DNA of 64,000 nt, from assembly GCA_040219555.1 (NCBI GenBank), contig JAVJSF010000017.1, forward strand, positions 1 to 64,000, given 5' to 3'. The translations under genes and the position numbers were made by a program. Positions 45,201 to 52,609 of this stretch are shown piece by piece. How positions within the stretch are numbered: the stretch's first letter is position 1; each line of letters begins with the position of its first letter. A model generated the notes under the pieces. It saw only the letters and a program-made list of their open reading frames with translations, had not been told where the DNA came from and ran no database searches. The DNA is from JAVJSF01 sp040219555 (lineage in GTDB: Bacteria > Actinomycetota > Thermoleophilia > Miltoncostaeales > Miltoncostaeaceae).

Positions 45201-46663
45201 CGCTGCTGGCCCGCTACGCGCGGACGCACGGGCCCTTCCACACCGCCGATGTCGCCGGCCGCTACGGGCTGGCGCCGGCCGATGCCGAATCGGTTCTGAC
45301 CCGGCTGGAGGACGAGGGCACCCTGGTGCGCGGCGAGTTGCGACCCGGGGGCACCGGGCGCGAGTGGTGCGATGCCGAGGTGGTGCGCCGGCTGCGCCAG
45401 GCCAGCCTCGCGGCCGCCCGGCGCGAGATCGCCCCCGTCGATGCGAGCGCCCTCGGGCGCTTCCTCCCGCGCTGGCAGGCCGTCGACCGGCCCGAGGGGG
45501 TGCGCGGGACCGAGGCCCTGCGCCGCGCGCTGGTGCCGCTGTCGGGGCTCGCCCTGCCCCCGGTCCAGTGGGAGCAGGAGGTGCTGCCGCGGCGCAGCCC
45601 CGGATACGGCCCGGCCCACCTGGACGAGCTGGCCGCTCGCGGCGAGATCGTGTGGGTGGGGGCCGGCGCCGGCGGGGTGGGCGGCGGCCGGGTGGCCATC
45701 TACTTCCGCGAGGACGCACCGCTCCTGGGCCCGCCCAACGCCGACCCGGCTCCCGAGGGCCCGGTGCACGAGGCGCTCCGCGGGGTGCTGCAGGCCGGGG
45801 CCGGCTTCTGGGAGGACATGGTGGTGGCAGCGGGCGCGCCCCGCGAGGAGGTGTTCACCGCCCTCTGGGAGCTGGTGTGGGCCGGCGAGGTCACCAACGA
45901 CATGTGGCTGCCGCTGCGCGCCCCGCGCAAGGTGCCCGCCCTGCGCGCGCCGGCGGGGACGCGGCGCCGGCGCGGGGTGGGGCGCTCGGCCCCTTCGGCC
46001 GTGGCCGGGCGCTGGTCGCTGACCGCGCGCCTGTTCGCGGACGCGCCGGCGCCCGCCGAGCGCGCCCGCGCCGTGGGCGAGTTGCTGATCGAGCGCCACG
46101 GGGTGCTCACCCGGCCCGGGGTGCTGGCCGAGGGCGTCCCCGGCGGGTTCGCGGCGCTCTACCCGGCCCTTCGCGACCTGGAGACGCTGGGGGTCTGCCA
46201 GCGCGGCTACTTCATCGAGGGACTCGGCGGCGCGCAGTTCGCCGCGCCGGGCGCGGTGGAGCGCCTGCGAGAGGGCGCCGGCCGCGAGGGCGACAGCCCG
46301 GAGGCCCTCCTGCTGGGCGCGGCCGACCCGGCGCAGCCCTACGGCGCGGCGGTGCCGTGGCCGGCGACGGGGGGCGGGCGCTCGCCGGCGCGCGTGTTCG
46401 GCGCGCAGGTGGTGCTGGTGGACGGCGACCCCGTGGTCTACCTGGAGCGCGGCGGCCGGGGCCTGCTCACCCTCGGGCCCGCCGAGCCGCGCCGGGTGGA
46501 GCCGGCGCTGGCGGCCCTGGTCGACTGGATGCGGGCCGAGCGCGGGCGGCGTCGCACCATCGAGCGCATCGACGGGGCGCCGGTGGCCGAGTCGGCGCTG
46601 GGGCCTGCGCTGAACGCCGCCGGCTTCCTCACCGACCTGCGCGGGGTCACGGTGACCGGGTGA
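42215..46663 (+). CDS. lhr: Large helicase Lhr
   Basis: The 1482-residue superfamily 2 helicase has Walker A PTGSGKTLAAF, DEIH, SAT, QRVGRAGHQ in the second RecA domain, a winged-helix and beta-barrel core, and the long C-terminal part typical of Lhr (residues ~850-1480), including YxxSPLKALN after Walker A. Lhr is a 3'-5' DNA/RNA-DNA helicase of the DNA-damage response in mycobacteria. The ATG at 42215 is chosen over upstream in-frame starts. It is followed by a gene overlapping its stop by GTGA, and a Nei-type glycosylase lies 1.1 kb further. Confidence 0.95.
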   Translation: MATVPTTSPGADALAPFHPLVRRWFEGAFASPTPAQSAGWPAIARGEHTLIFAPTGSGKTLAAFLWGLNTIIADRLAGRPTGRLLYISPLKALNYDVERNLDSPLAGIGAVAERQGLVAPAVSVAVRTGDTPPRERQRMLRTPPDILITTPESLYLLLTSRGREILADVSTVIVDEIHAVANGKRGAHLALSMERLERVVDSGGGRLQRIGLSATQRPLSEIARFLGGHGPDGRPRPVTIADAGQSPDLDLRVVVPVEDMRVLPDAETAGAEVAGTENRRRSIWPAMYPELIELIRAHRSTLMFVNNRRLAERLALRLNEEAEEEIALAHHGSLARERRTMIEERLKAGDLPALVATSSLELGIDMGAIDLVIQVESPRSVARGLQRVGRAGHQRDTTSRGRIFPTHRGDLAECAAVVAGMRAGAIEETRMPLRPLDVLAQQVVAIAAESTWAVDDLHALVRGAAPFSDLSRDQLDGVLDMLAGRYPGDELADLRPRVVWDRVEGTVRGRDGVQRVAVQNAGTIPDQGLYAVVLPDGARVGELDEEMVFEARSGQTFTLGASTWRIEEITRDRVVVTPAPGVPGGLPFWRGDGLGRPVELGSAVGRLQRELLASPHAAALARLGTESAFDARAAENLLVYLREQEQATGTVPSDRALVVERFRDEIGDWRLCVLSPFGARVHAPWAMAVTARIRERSGQECHAMWSDDGIALHFPDSDEPPSADLVLVEPDELEELVVGELGNTAMFGTSFRQNAARALLITRRRPGRRTPLWQQRLKAQSLMQVARRYGSFPIVLETYRECMNDRFDMAGLREILGRVRSRELAVVEVETHTASPFAGSLLFSYVSSFMYDDDTPVGERRAHALALNRDLLRELLGHDELRELIDAEALEDLEADLQGLSERARARGADGLHDLLRRIGDLAPGEIAPRLERGDEAGVLVETLVRERRACAMRVGGGERIVAAEDAGRYRDALGAMPPGGLPAAFLAPVPDALASLLARYARTHGPFHTADVAGRYGLAPADAESVLTRLEDEGTLVRGELRPGGTGREWCDAEVVRRLRQASLAAARREIAPVDASALGRFLPRWQAVDRPEGVRGTEALRRALVPLSGLALPPVQWEQEVLPRRSPGYGPAHLDELAARGEIVWVGAGAGGVGGGRVAIYFREDAPLLGPPNADPAPEGPVHEALRGVLQAGAGFWEDMVVAAGAPREEVFTALWELVWAGEVTNDMWLPLRAPRKVPALRAPAGTRRRRGVGRSAPSAVAGRWSLTARLFADAPAPAERARAVGELLIERHGVLTRPGVLAEGVPGGFAALYPALRDLETLGVCQRGYFIEGLGGAQFAAPGAVERLREGAGREGDSPEALLLGAADPAQPYGAAVPWPATGGGRSPARVFGAQVVLVDGDPVVYLERGGRGLLTLGPAEPRRVEPALAALVDWMRAERGRRRTIERIDGAPVAESALGPALNAAGFLTDLRGVTVTG

Positions 46664-47136
46664 GCGGGGGCGGCTCGATGGGCGGCGACGCGGCCGACCG
46701 CGCCGAGCACGCCGGCGGCTGCCCCTGCGGGGCGGTGCGCTTCGTCTGCACCGGACCACCCCTCAACGTGCGCATCTGCCACTGCACCGACTGCCAGAGC
46801 GCGCACGCGGCGCCCTCGGTGGCGCGTGCCCTCTACCCGCACGACCGGGTGCGCGTGGTGGGGATGATGGGGCGGTACCGCACGTCGGACACGCTGTGGC
46901 GCCTCTTCTGCCCCATCTGCGGCAGCAGGGTGATGGCCTGGCGCGATCCGGGCGGGGTGGCCGGGGTGCCGCTGTCGGGCTTCGACGCGCCGTTCCCGTA
47001 CCCGCCCACCGCCCACGCGTTCGCGGCCAGCCGGCCGGCGTGGGAGGTCATCGCCGACGACCTGCCCGTGTTCGCGGGGCCGGCGCCGGCCGCGGACCAT
47101 GGCCCGCCGGGGGTCGGGAGCAGACCCGGCAGGTGA
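46660..47136 (+). CDS. GFA-family (glutathione-dependent formaldehyde-activating-like) protein
   Basis: The 158-residue zinc-binding protein has the Mss4-like fold cysteines: CPCGAVRF, CHCTDCQ and CPICGS. These bind two zinc ions in family members. The usual substrate adducts are formed with glutathione, which actinobacteria mostly lack, so the role is uncertain. The GTG at 46660 overlaps the lhr stop; an ATG at 46678 is the alternative start. Confidence 0.82.
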   Translation: MSGGGSMGGDAADRAEHAGGCPCGAVRFVCTGPPLNVRICHCTDCQSAHAAPSVARALYPHDRVRVVGMMGRYRTSDTLWRLFCPICGSRVMAWRDPGGVAGVPLSGFDAPFPYPPTAHAFAASRPAWEVIADDLPVFAGPAPAADHGPPGVGSRPGR

Positions 47137-47228
47137 ACGGAACCTGACGCTGGCACGTTTAGAACGGCGAGGGGAAGGGTCGCGGAGTACCGTGACCCCA
47201 GATGACCAGAAGAACCGAAAGGACCACC

Positions 47229-47717
47229 ATGTCCCTGCCTGCCCTTCGCCGGCGCCCGTGGCGCGTCGCAGCCGCCGCCCTCGCCGTCGTGGCGACCCTC
47301 GGTGTCGCCGCCTGTGGTGGCGATGACGACGAGCCGGTCCTCGCGGAGACGACCGACATGACCGTCACCGACACCTCGGCCGACCCCACCGTAGAGGCAC
47401 CGCCCGCCGAGGTCACCATCACGAACGACGACGCCGGGAACCAGATCGTCGACATCCCGGTGGTGGACCGCGGCCTGGCCTTCGTGGCCGACGAGGTCAC
47501 CGTCGAGGCCGGGACCGTCACGCTGCGATCGGTCAACCCGCAGGGGCTGCCGCACAACATCGCCATCGACGCACCCGACCCCGTCGAGGGCGAGGTGGTG
47601 CAGGACGGCGCCGTGTCGGAGATCACCGTCGACCTCGAGCCCGGCACCTACGAGTTCTACTGCTCGGTGCCCGGTCACCGTCAGGGCGGCATGAAGGGCA
47701 CCCTCACGGTCGAGTAG
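47229..47717 (+). CDS. Cupredoxin-domain lipoprotein
   Basis: The 162-residue protein has a lipobox signal (VAACGG), an acidic Thr-rich linker, and a plastocyanin/azurin-like cupredoxin domain with type 1 copper ligands: His in GLPHNIA, and Cys-x4-His-x4-Met in YCSVPGHRQGGM. It would be an extracellular electron carrier or copper-binding protein on the membrane. The ATG at 47229 has AAAGGA six bases upstream and is preferred to an ATG at 47202. It ends at a hairpin convergent with the Nei-type gene. Confidence 0.87.
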   Translation: MSLPALRRRPWRVAAAALAVVATLGVAACGGDDDEPVLAETTDMTVTDTSADPTVEAPPAEVTITNDDAGNQIVDIPVVDRGLAFVADEVTVEAGTVTLRSVNPQGLPHNIAIDAPDPVEGEVVQDGAVSEITVDLEPGTYEFYCSVPGHRQGGMKGTLTVE

Positions 47718-47723
47718 CACCCG

Positions 47724-47740
47724 CGGGCCCCGCCGGCCCG
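47724..47740. terminator. Short hairpin between convergent genes
   Basis: CGGGCC and GGCCCG form a 6-pair stem with a 5-base loop between the cupredoxin gene and the Nei-type gene. Confidence 0.45.
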
Positions 47741-47744
47741 GCCG

Positions 47745-48554
47745 TCAGGTCTGGCAGGCGGGGCACCAGTAGGTGGTGCGGTTGGCATCGCCCTGTCCGC
47801 GCGAGCGGACGGGGGTGCCGCACCGCCGGCACGGCAGCCCCCGCCGGCGGTAGACCCAGGTGCGCTCGCGGCTGAGGGGGTGGGCCCCCGGCGCCCGGTA
47901 GGTGCGGATGGCGCCGCGATCGCGAACGCCGTCGGCCAGCAGCCGGGCCGCGGTGGCTCCCAGGTCGGCCGACTCCTCGGGGCTGAGCGAGTCGACCCGC
48001 CGCCAGGGGTCGACGCCGCACAGGAAGCACGTCTCGCTCTTGTAGACGTTGCCGATCCCGGCCACCACACGCTGGTCCATGAGGACCTCACCCACCGTGC
48101 GGTGGCCCTCCACCCGCGCCAGGGCGTCGGCCGTCCGGGCCGCGGGATCGACCGCGCGGTCCAGCAGGTCCGGGCCGGTGGTGGTCAGCGCCGGCGGCAG
48201 CGGCTCGCCGGGCTCGAACAGGCGCACCATGGGACAGCGGTACAGCAGCGCCACGTGCCGGCCGGCGTGGATCGCCAGGAAGAGACCCGAGCGCGAGTGG
48301 CGCTGAGAGGCGCCGCGCACGCGCCAGATGCCCCTCATGGCCAGATGCGAGTGCAGCACCCGGCCGCTCTCCATGCGCAGGAGGTGGTGCTTTCCCACGG
48401 CCTCGGCTGCGGCGATGATCTCCCCGGGGAGGCGCTCGGACAGGCGCTGGGAGGCGATGCGCGCCTGGGGGGCCTCGGCCCGCGCGATCCCGTGCCCCAC
48501 GATGGTGGCCGCGAAGATGCCGGCGTTGCGGTGGCTGATGTGTCCCTCGGGCAC
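47745..48554 (-). CDS. nei: Formamidopyrimidine/endonuclease VIII-family DNA glycosylase (Nei type)
   Basis: The 269-residue bifunctional glycosylase/lyase starts MPEGH, with catalytic Pro2 and Glu3. It has a conserved lysine in VGKHHLL, the helix-two-turn-helix VLMDQRVVAGIGNVYKSE, and a zinc-finger of CRRCG and CPAC. It removes oxidised pyrimidines or formamidopyrimidines in base-excision repair. MPEGH and the HLAMRG loop favour Nei over Fpg (MPELP). The GTG start is divergent from the phosphatase gene. Lhr lies upstream in a DNA-repair context. Confidence 0.9.
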   Translation of the reverse strand: MPEGHISHRNAGIFAATIVGHGIARAEAPQARIASQRLSERLPGEIIAAAEAVGKHHLLRMESGRVLHSHLAMRGIWRVRGASQRHSRSGLFLAIHAGRHVALLYRCPMVRLFEPGEPLPPALTTTGPDLLDRAVDPAARTADALARVEGHRTVGEVLMDQRVVAGIGNVYKSETCFLCGVDPWRRVDSLSPEESADLGATAARLLADGVRDRGAIRTYRAPGAHPLSRERTWVYRRRGLPCRRCGTPVRSRGQGDANRTTYWCPACQT

Positions 48555-48635
48555 CCGCCGAGAGTAGTGCGCCGCCCCGGCGCGGGCCCCGGCCCGGCAG
48601 GGCCCGGCGCGCCCCGCACCGGTACCGTGCGGCGC

Positions 48636-49124
48636 ATGCGGATCTCGTTCGTCTGCCTGGGCAACATCTGCCGCTCCCCCACCGCCGAGGCCGTGATGCG
48701 CCACCTGGTGGCCGAGGCCGGCCTGACCGACGCGATCACCGTCGAGAGCGCCGGCACCGGCTCGTGGCATGTGGGCCACCCGCCCGATGCGCGCTCGTGC
48801 GAGGAGGCCACCCGCCGGGGCATCGAGATGGCCGGTACCGCGCGCCAGTTCGATGCGTCCGACTTCGCGCGCCTGGACCTGATCCTGGCGATGGACCAGC
48901 AGAACGCCGCCGAGCTGGTGGCCCGTGCACCGGACGCGGGCGCGCGCGCCAAGGTGCGACTGCTGCGCGAGTTCGACCCGGCGCTGCGGCCCGGCGCCGA
49001 TCACGCGGTGCCCGACCCGTACTACGGCGGCCCCGAGGGCTTCACCGACGTGTTCGACATGGTCGAGCGCGCGTGCCGGGGCCTGCTGGACGAGTACCGC
49101 GCGGGGCGCCTGGCCGGGGCGTGA
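48636..49124 (+). CDS. Low-molecular-weight protein-tyrosine phosphatase
   Basis: The 162-residue enzyme has the phosphate loop CLGNICRSP (Cys7, Arg13) and the general-acid Asp in DPYYGG near residue 128. It dephosphorylates phosphotyrosine or phosphoarginine in proteins. A GTG nine bases upstream is an alternative start. Its stop overlaps the GTG of the fructosamine-kinase gene, an arrangement seen in other bacteria, where the phosphatase may dephosphorylate the sugar phosphates released by deglycation. Confidence 0.92.
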   Translation: MRISFVCLGNICRSPTAEAVMRHLVAEAGLTDAITVESAGTGSWHVGHPPDARSCEEATRRGIEMAGTARQFDASDFARLDLILAMDQQNAAELVARAPDAGARAKVRLLREFDPALRPGADHAVPDPYYGGPEGFTDVFDMVERACRGLLDEYRAGRLAGA

Positions 49125-49978
49125 TCCCGCCCGCCGTCGCCGCGGCCGCCGCCGCGCTCGGCGCCACCGTGCGCCGGGCCGACCGCGTGGCCGGCGGCGA
49201 CATCTGCCGCGCCCACCGCGTGGAGCTGGACGACGGCGCCACGATCTTCGTCAAGCACCTGCCCGACGCCCCCGCCAGCCTGTTCGAGCGCGAGGCGGCC
49301 GGGCTGCGCTGGCTCGCCGGCGCCGGCGCTCTGCGGGTGCCGGAGGTGCTCGGGTCCGGGGCCGGCCACCTGGCCCTGGAGTGGATCGACAGCGGCCGGC
49401 CGGCCCCGGACCACGACGAGCGTCTCGGCCGCGGCCTGGCCGCACTGCACCGGGCCGGCGCGGACGCCTTCGGCGCCGGGGCCGACGGCTGGATCGGCAC
49501 GCTGCCCCTCCCCAACTCCCCCCTGCCCACCTGGGACGCCTTCCTGGCGCAGCGGCGCATCGAGCCCCTGATCCGCGCGGGTGTCGACCGCGGCATCCTC
49601 GACCCGGGCGACGCCACGCTGTGGGAGCGGGTGCGCGGACGGCTGGAGGAACTGCTCGGCGCAGCGGCGCACGAGCCGCCGGCGCGCCTGCACGGGGACC
49701 TGTGGTCGGGCAACGCGATGACCGACGCGGCGGGCCGGCCCGTGCTGATCGACCCGGCGGCCCACGGCGGTCACCGTGAGGTGGACCTGGCGATGATGCG
49801 CCTGTTCGGCGGCTTCTCCGGTCGCGTCTTCGCCGCCTACGACGAGGAACACCCACCGGCACCCGGGGAGCCCGGGCGGCGCGCGCTGCACCAACTGCAC
49901 CCCCTGCTGGTGCACGCCGTGCTGTTCGGGGGCGGCTACCCGCGCCGGGTGCGCGCCATCCTGCGCGACCACGCCTGA
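49121..49978 (+). CDS. Fructosamine/ketosamine-3-kinase family protein
   Basis: The 285-residue kinase has the aminoglycoside-phosphotransferase-like fold: the VKHLPDAP lysine, EREAAGLRWL, the catalytic loop HGDLWSGN, and the metal-binding segment IDPAAHGGHREVDLAMM. Family members phosphorylate fructosamines or ribulosamines on glycated proteins, which are then released. The GTG start overlaps the phosphatase stop. The nature of the sugar cannot be inferred. Confidence 0.88.
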   Translation: MIPPAVAAAAAALGATVRRADRVAGGDICRAHRVELDDGATIFVKHLPDAPASLFEREAAGLRWLAGAGALRVPEVLGSGAGHLALEWIDSGRPAPDHDERLGRGLAALHRAGADAFGAGADGWIGTLPLPNSPLPTWDAFLAQRRIEPLIRAGVDRGILDPGDATLWERVRGRLEELLGAAAHEPPARLHGDLWSGNAMTDAAGRPVLIDPAAHGGHREVDLAMMRLFGGFSGRVFAAYDEEHPPAPGEPGRRALHQLHPLLVHAVLFGGGYPRRVRAILRDHA

Positions 49979-50011
49979 CCCGGGCCCCCGAGCAGGGGTC
50001 CTCAGCCCGGG
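49979..50011. terminator. Possible terminator between convergent genes
   Basis: CCCGGGC and GCCCGGG flank an inner CCCC/GGGG stem. The element overlaps the last bases of the YihY gene. Confidence 0.45.
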
Positions 50012-51108
50012 CGGTCGCCCCCGGTGCGCGTGCGCTCGTCGTCGCCGGGCACCGTCGGCGGCACCGCCGTGTCACCCGGCCCCGCGGAGGGGCGCGGCGG
50101 CAGCATCACCAGGGTCCCGGCGCCCTCGGCCGCGGCCGGGTCTCCCGCTCGATGCCCGGCGGCCTCCTGCTCGGCCCGCTCCGCCGCCAGCCGGCGACGG
50201 GTACGGGCCCTCATGCGGGCCATCTGCTCGTTCACCTCGGCGCCGATCAGCAGCGCCACGCAGGTGACAAAGAGGAACACCAGGTAGATGGCGGCGCCGG
50301 CCAGCGCCCCGTAGACCGTGCGGTACGCGTCGAAGTTCTCGAGGTACATCGCGAACAGACGCATGGCGCCCAGCCACAGGACCACCGAGATCAGCGCGCC
50401 GGGCACGTCGGCGATCAGGCGCCGGCGCGGGGCGTTGGGGCCCACGTGGAAGGTGGCGAGGGTGAAGATCAGCAGCGAGCCCGCACCGCTGAGGTACAGC
50501 AGGTCGCTGGTCACGTTGGGCGCCCCGCGGCCGAACAGCTCCCGGGCGATCGCCTCGACCAGGCGGCTGCCACCCACCAGGGCCAGCGTGGTGACGACCA
50601 CCAGGACACTCGTGCAGAGCGCCAGCGCCGCCGCGACGGCCTTGCCGCGCACCCAGGAGCGGTGGGGCACGCCGCGGGCACGGTCCAGGCCGCCCACCAG
50701 GGCGCCCATCACGTTCGCCGACACATAGAGCGCACCCAGCAGACCAAGAACGAGGAAGGTGGCGGCCTCGCCGGTGTTGGCGGTGGCCTGGGCCAGCGCC
50801 GTGCGCAGCACCTCGCGCAACTCGGGGGGGATGGCGTTCTCCGCGTCGGGTGCGAGGAAGCTGTCGAAGGTGTCCGGCTGAGCCACCAGGCCGATCAGGG
50901 AGACCAGAACGAACAGGAACGGCACCGTCGCCAGGAAGGCGTTGTAGGCGAACTGGCTGGCCACCCCGGTGATGTCGTCGGACACCGACGCGCGGGTGGC
51001 GCCCGCGATCACCTCGCCCACCCAGCGGCCCACCCGGCGGGGCAATCTCGCCATGGTCTCCAGCCCGCGCACCAGGGCCGGGCGCTCGTCGTGGGTCCCG
51101 GTGCTCAC
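50002..51108 (-). CDS. YihY/BrkB-family membrane protein
   Basis: The 368-residue protein has about six transmembrane helices (residues ~50-285) and the conserved YNAFLATVPFLFVLVSL entry, the SANVMGALVGGLDRA middle motif, and the IYLVFLFVTCVALLIGAEVNEQ end motif of the YihY/BrkB family (once mislabelled RNase BN). The C-terminal ~75 residues are charged and Pro-rich, probably cytoplasmic and disordered. The function is not established. The GTG at 51108 is a best guess; a GTG six bases earlier is also possible. Confidence 0.88.
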   Translation of the reverse strand: MSTGTHDERPALVRGLETMARLPRRVGRWVGEVIAGATRASVSDDITGVASQFAYNAFLATVPFLFVLVSLIGLVAQPDTFDSFLAPDAENAIPPELREVLRTALAQATANTGEAATFLVLGLLGALYVSANVMGALVGGLDRARGVPHRSWVRGKAVAAALALCTSVLVVVTTLALVGGSRLVEAIARELFGRGAPNVTSDLLYLSGAGSLLIFTLATFHVGPNAPRRRLIADVPGALISVVLWLGAMRLFAMYLENFDAYRTVYGALAGAAIYLVFLFVTCVALLIGAEVNEQMARMRARTRRRLAAERAEQEAAGHRAGDPAAAEGAGTLVMLPPRPSAGPGDTAVPPTVPGDDERTRTGGDRPG

Positions 51109-51274
51109 GTCCACGGGAGTTCGCCCCCCGACCGGCAGGGCCTGCCCCGCGCATCCTCCCCCGATGGTCGAGGTGGTGCGGTGACCGAACCGCCCGCCCG
51201 AGGGGTGTGGGAGACGGCGCGATGGTCCATCCTCATGTCGAGGGCCGTCACGCCGCCACCATCCGGTGACGCGG

Positions 51275-51304
51275 GGTTCGAACCACACGGTGGGGCACAC
51301 CGTG
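51275..51304. repeat. Inverted repeats upstream of the 3-hydroxyisobutyrate-type gene
   Basis: A perfect 10-base palindrome GGTTCGAACC is followed at 51286-51304 by CACGGTG-5-CACCGTG. They lie about 80 bases before the ATG, where an operator would be expected. No regulator is adjacent. Confidence 0.3.
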
Positions 51305-51380
51305 CGAACATGACGGCGCGCTCCCCCTCCGCGGGGTCGAGCGCCCGTCCGGCCCTCCCTCTCACCCCAGGAGCGCTCCC

Positions 51381-52232
51381 ATGCTGATCGGTTTCGTCGG
51401 TCCCGGCCTGATGGGCGCGGGCATGGTGCGCAACCTGGCGGCCGCCGGCCACGAGGTGCGCGCCTACTCCCGCACTCCCGCGCGCCTGGCGGGGCTGCCC
51501 GCCGCACCGGCCGCCGATATCGCCGCCGCGGTCGACGGGGCCGACCTCGGCATGTCGTGCGTGACCGACTCGGGCGATGTGCGGGAGGTCGTGACGGCCA
51601 TGCTGGAGGCGGCCAGCCCGCCGCCGGTGATCGTGGAGACCAGCACCATCGCCCCCGCGGTGGCCCGCGAGATGGCGGCCCTCTGTGCCGAGCGCGGGGT
51701 GTCCTACCTGGACTGCCCGCTCAGCGGTGGCCCACCCGGGGCCGAGGCGGGCACGCTGGCCGTGATGGTGGGAGGCGACCCGGCGGCCCTTGCGCGCGCC
51801 GAACCCGCCCTCGATGCGATCGGCGACCCCGGCAGGCGCACCCACTGCGGCGAGGTGGGCCTGGGCCTGGTGGCCAAGCTGGTGAACAACCACCTGGTGG
51901 CCATCATCGCCACGGGCACCGCCGAGGCCCTCGGCCTGGGCCAGCGCGCCGGCCTCGACCCGGCCCTGGCGCGCGAGGTGGTGATGCGTGCCAGCGGTGA
52001 CTCGTGGCAGTTGCGCAACCTGTTCCCGCGGGTCCTCGACGGCGATCACCGGCCGGGGTTCACCACGGCCAACCTGCTGAAGGACCTGGGTCACGCCCGC
52101 GACCTGGGCCCGGAGCCGCCGGCCCTGGGGGACGCGGCACGGGAGCTGCTGGAACACACCCCGGGCGACCTGGACTACGGCGCGGTGGCGCGCCTTCTGA
52201 TGGAGCTGCCCGCCGGGCCGGCGGCGGGCTGA
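51381..52232 (+). CDS. NAD(P)-dependent beta-hydroxyacid dehydrogenase (3-hydroxyisobutyrate type)
   Basis: The 283-residue protein has the Rossmann motif GFVGPGLMGAGM, the substrate-binding block DCPLSGGPPGAEAGTLAVMVGG, and the catalytic lysine in GLVAKLVNNHL. It could oxidise 3-hydroxyisobutyrate, tartronate semialdehyde or related acids. The ATG has AGGAG nine bases upstream. The 272 bases before it contain a GGTTCGAACC palindrome (51275-51284) and a CACGGTG/CACCGTG inverted repeat (51286-51304), which could be operator or hairpin. Confidence 0.92.
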   Translation: MLIGFVGPGLMGAGMVRNLAAAGHEVRAYSRTPARLAGLPAAPAADIAAAVDGADLGMSCVTDSGDVREVVTAMLEAASPPPVIVETSTIAPAVAREMAALCAERGVSYLDCPLSGGPPGAEAGTLAVMVGGDPAALARAEPALDAIGDPGRRTHCGEVGLGLVAKLVNNHLVAIIATGTAEALGLGQRAGLDPALAREVVMRASGDSWQLRNLFPRVLDGDHRPGFTTANLLKDLGHARDLGPEPPALGDAARELLEHTPGDLDYGAVARLLMELPAGPAAG

Positions 52233-52248
52233 GGCGTCGGCCGGCGCG

Positions 52249-52545
52249 CTACTTGGACTGGGCCAGCAGGACGGCCAGGTCCGCATAGCAGAGGCCGTCG
52301 GGGCTGATCGGCAGACCGATGTCGTGGTCGAGCGATCGTGCCAGCTCACGGGCGCGCTCCAGCACCGCGCGGTGGACCGGTTGCGCGGGGGCGCTCTCGG
52401 CGACGCGCTTGGCCTCGTTGCGGAGCTGATTCAGATCCGCGGCCGGCGAGTTGAACGTGACCTTCTCTGGTGGGGTCCACGTGGGCGTCGGGGGGGCGGT
52501 GTCGGTGCTCCCGGTTCCTGCGTCGGGAGAGGTGGCGTCGCTCAT
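52249..52545 (-). CDS. Hypothetical protein, 98 residues
   Basis: No family recognised. The protein has a disordered Thr/Pro-rich N-terminus (residues 1-32), then NSPAADLNQLRNEAKRV and a C-terminal DHDIGLPISPDGLCYADLAVLL segment. It is soluble, without signal peptide. The ATG at 52545 follows a long in-frame extension that I reject. It is convergent with the dehydrogenase gene and lies upstream of ppk1 on the same strand. Confidence 0.5.
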   Translation of the reverse strand: MSDATSPDAGTGSTDTAPPTPTWTPPEKVTFNSPAADLNQLRNEAKRVAESAPAQPVHRAVLERARELARSLDHDIGLPISPDGLCYADLAVLLAQSK

Positions 52546-52609
52546 CACCGCAAGAGCGTAGCGGACGGGTGGCGGGGCGGGCCGCACGGCCGCGCCCCCG
52601 GCCGGGGCG

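Noticed and set aside
51275..51304. Strong operator or attenuator upstream of the dehydrogenase gene
   Set aside because: The palindromes are short, no regulator is adjacent and no second copy was found, so this is kept only as a low-confidence repeat.
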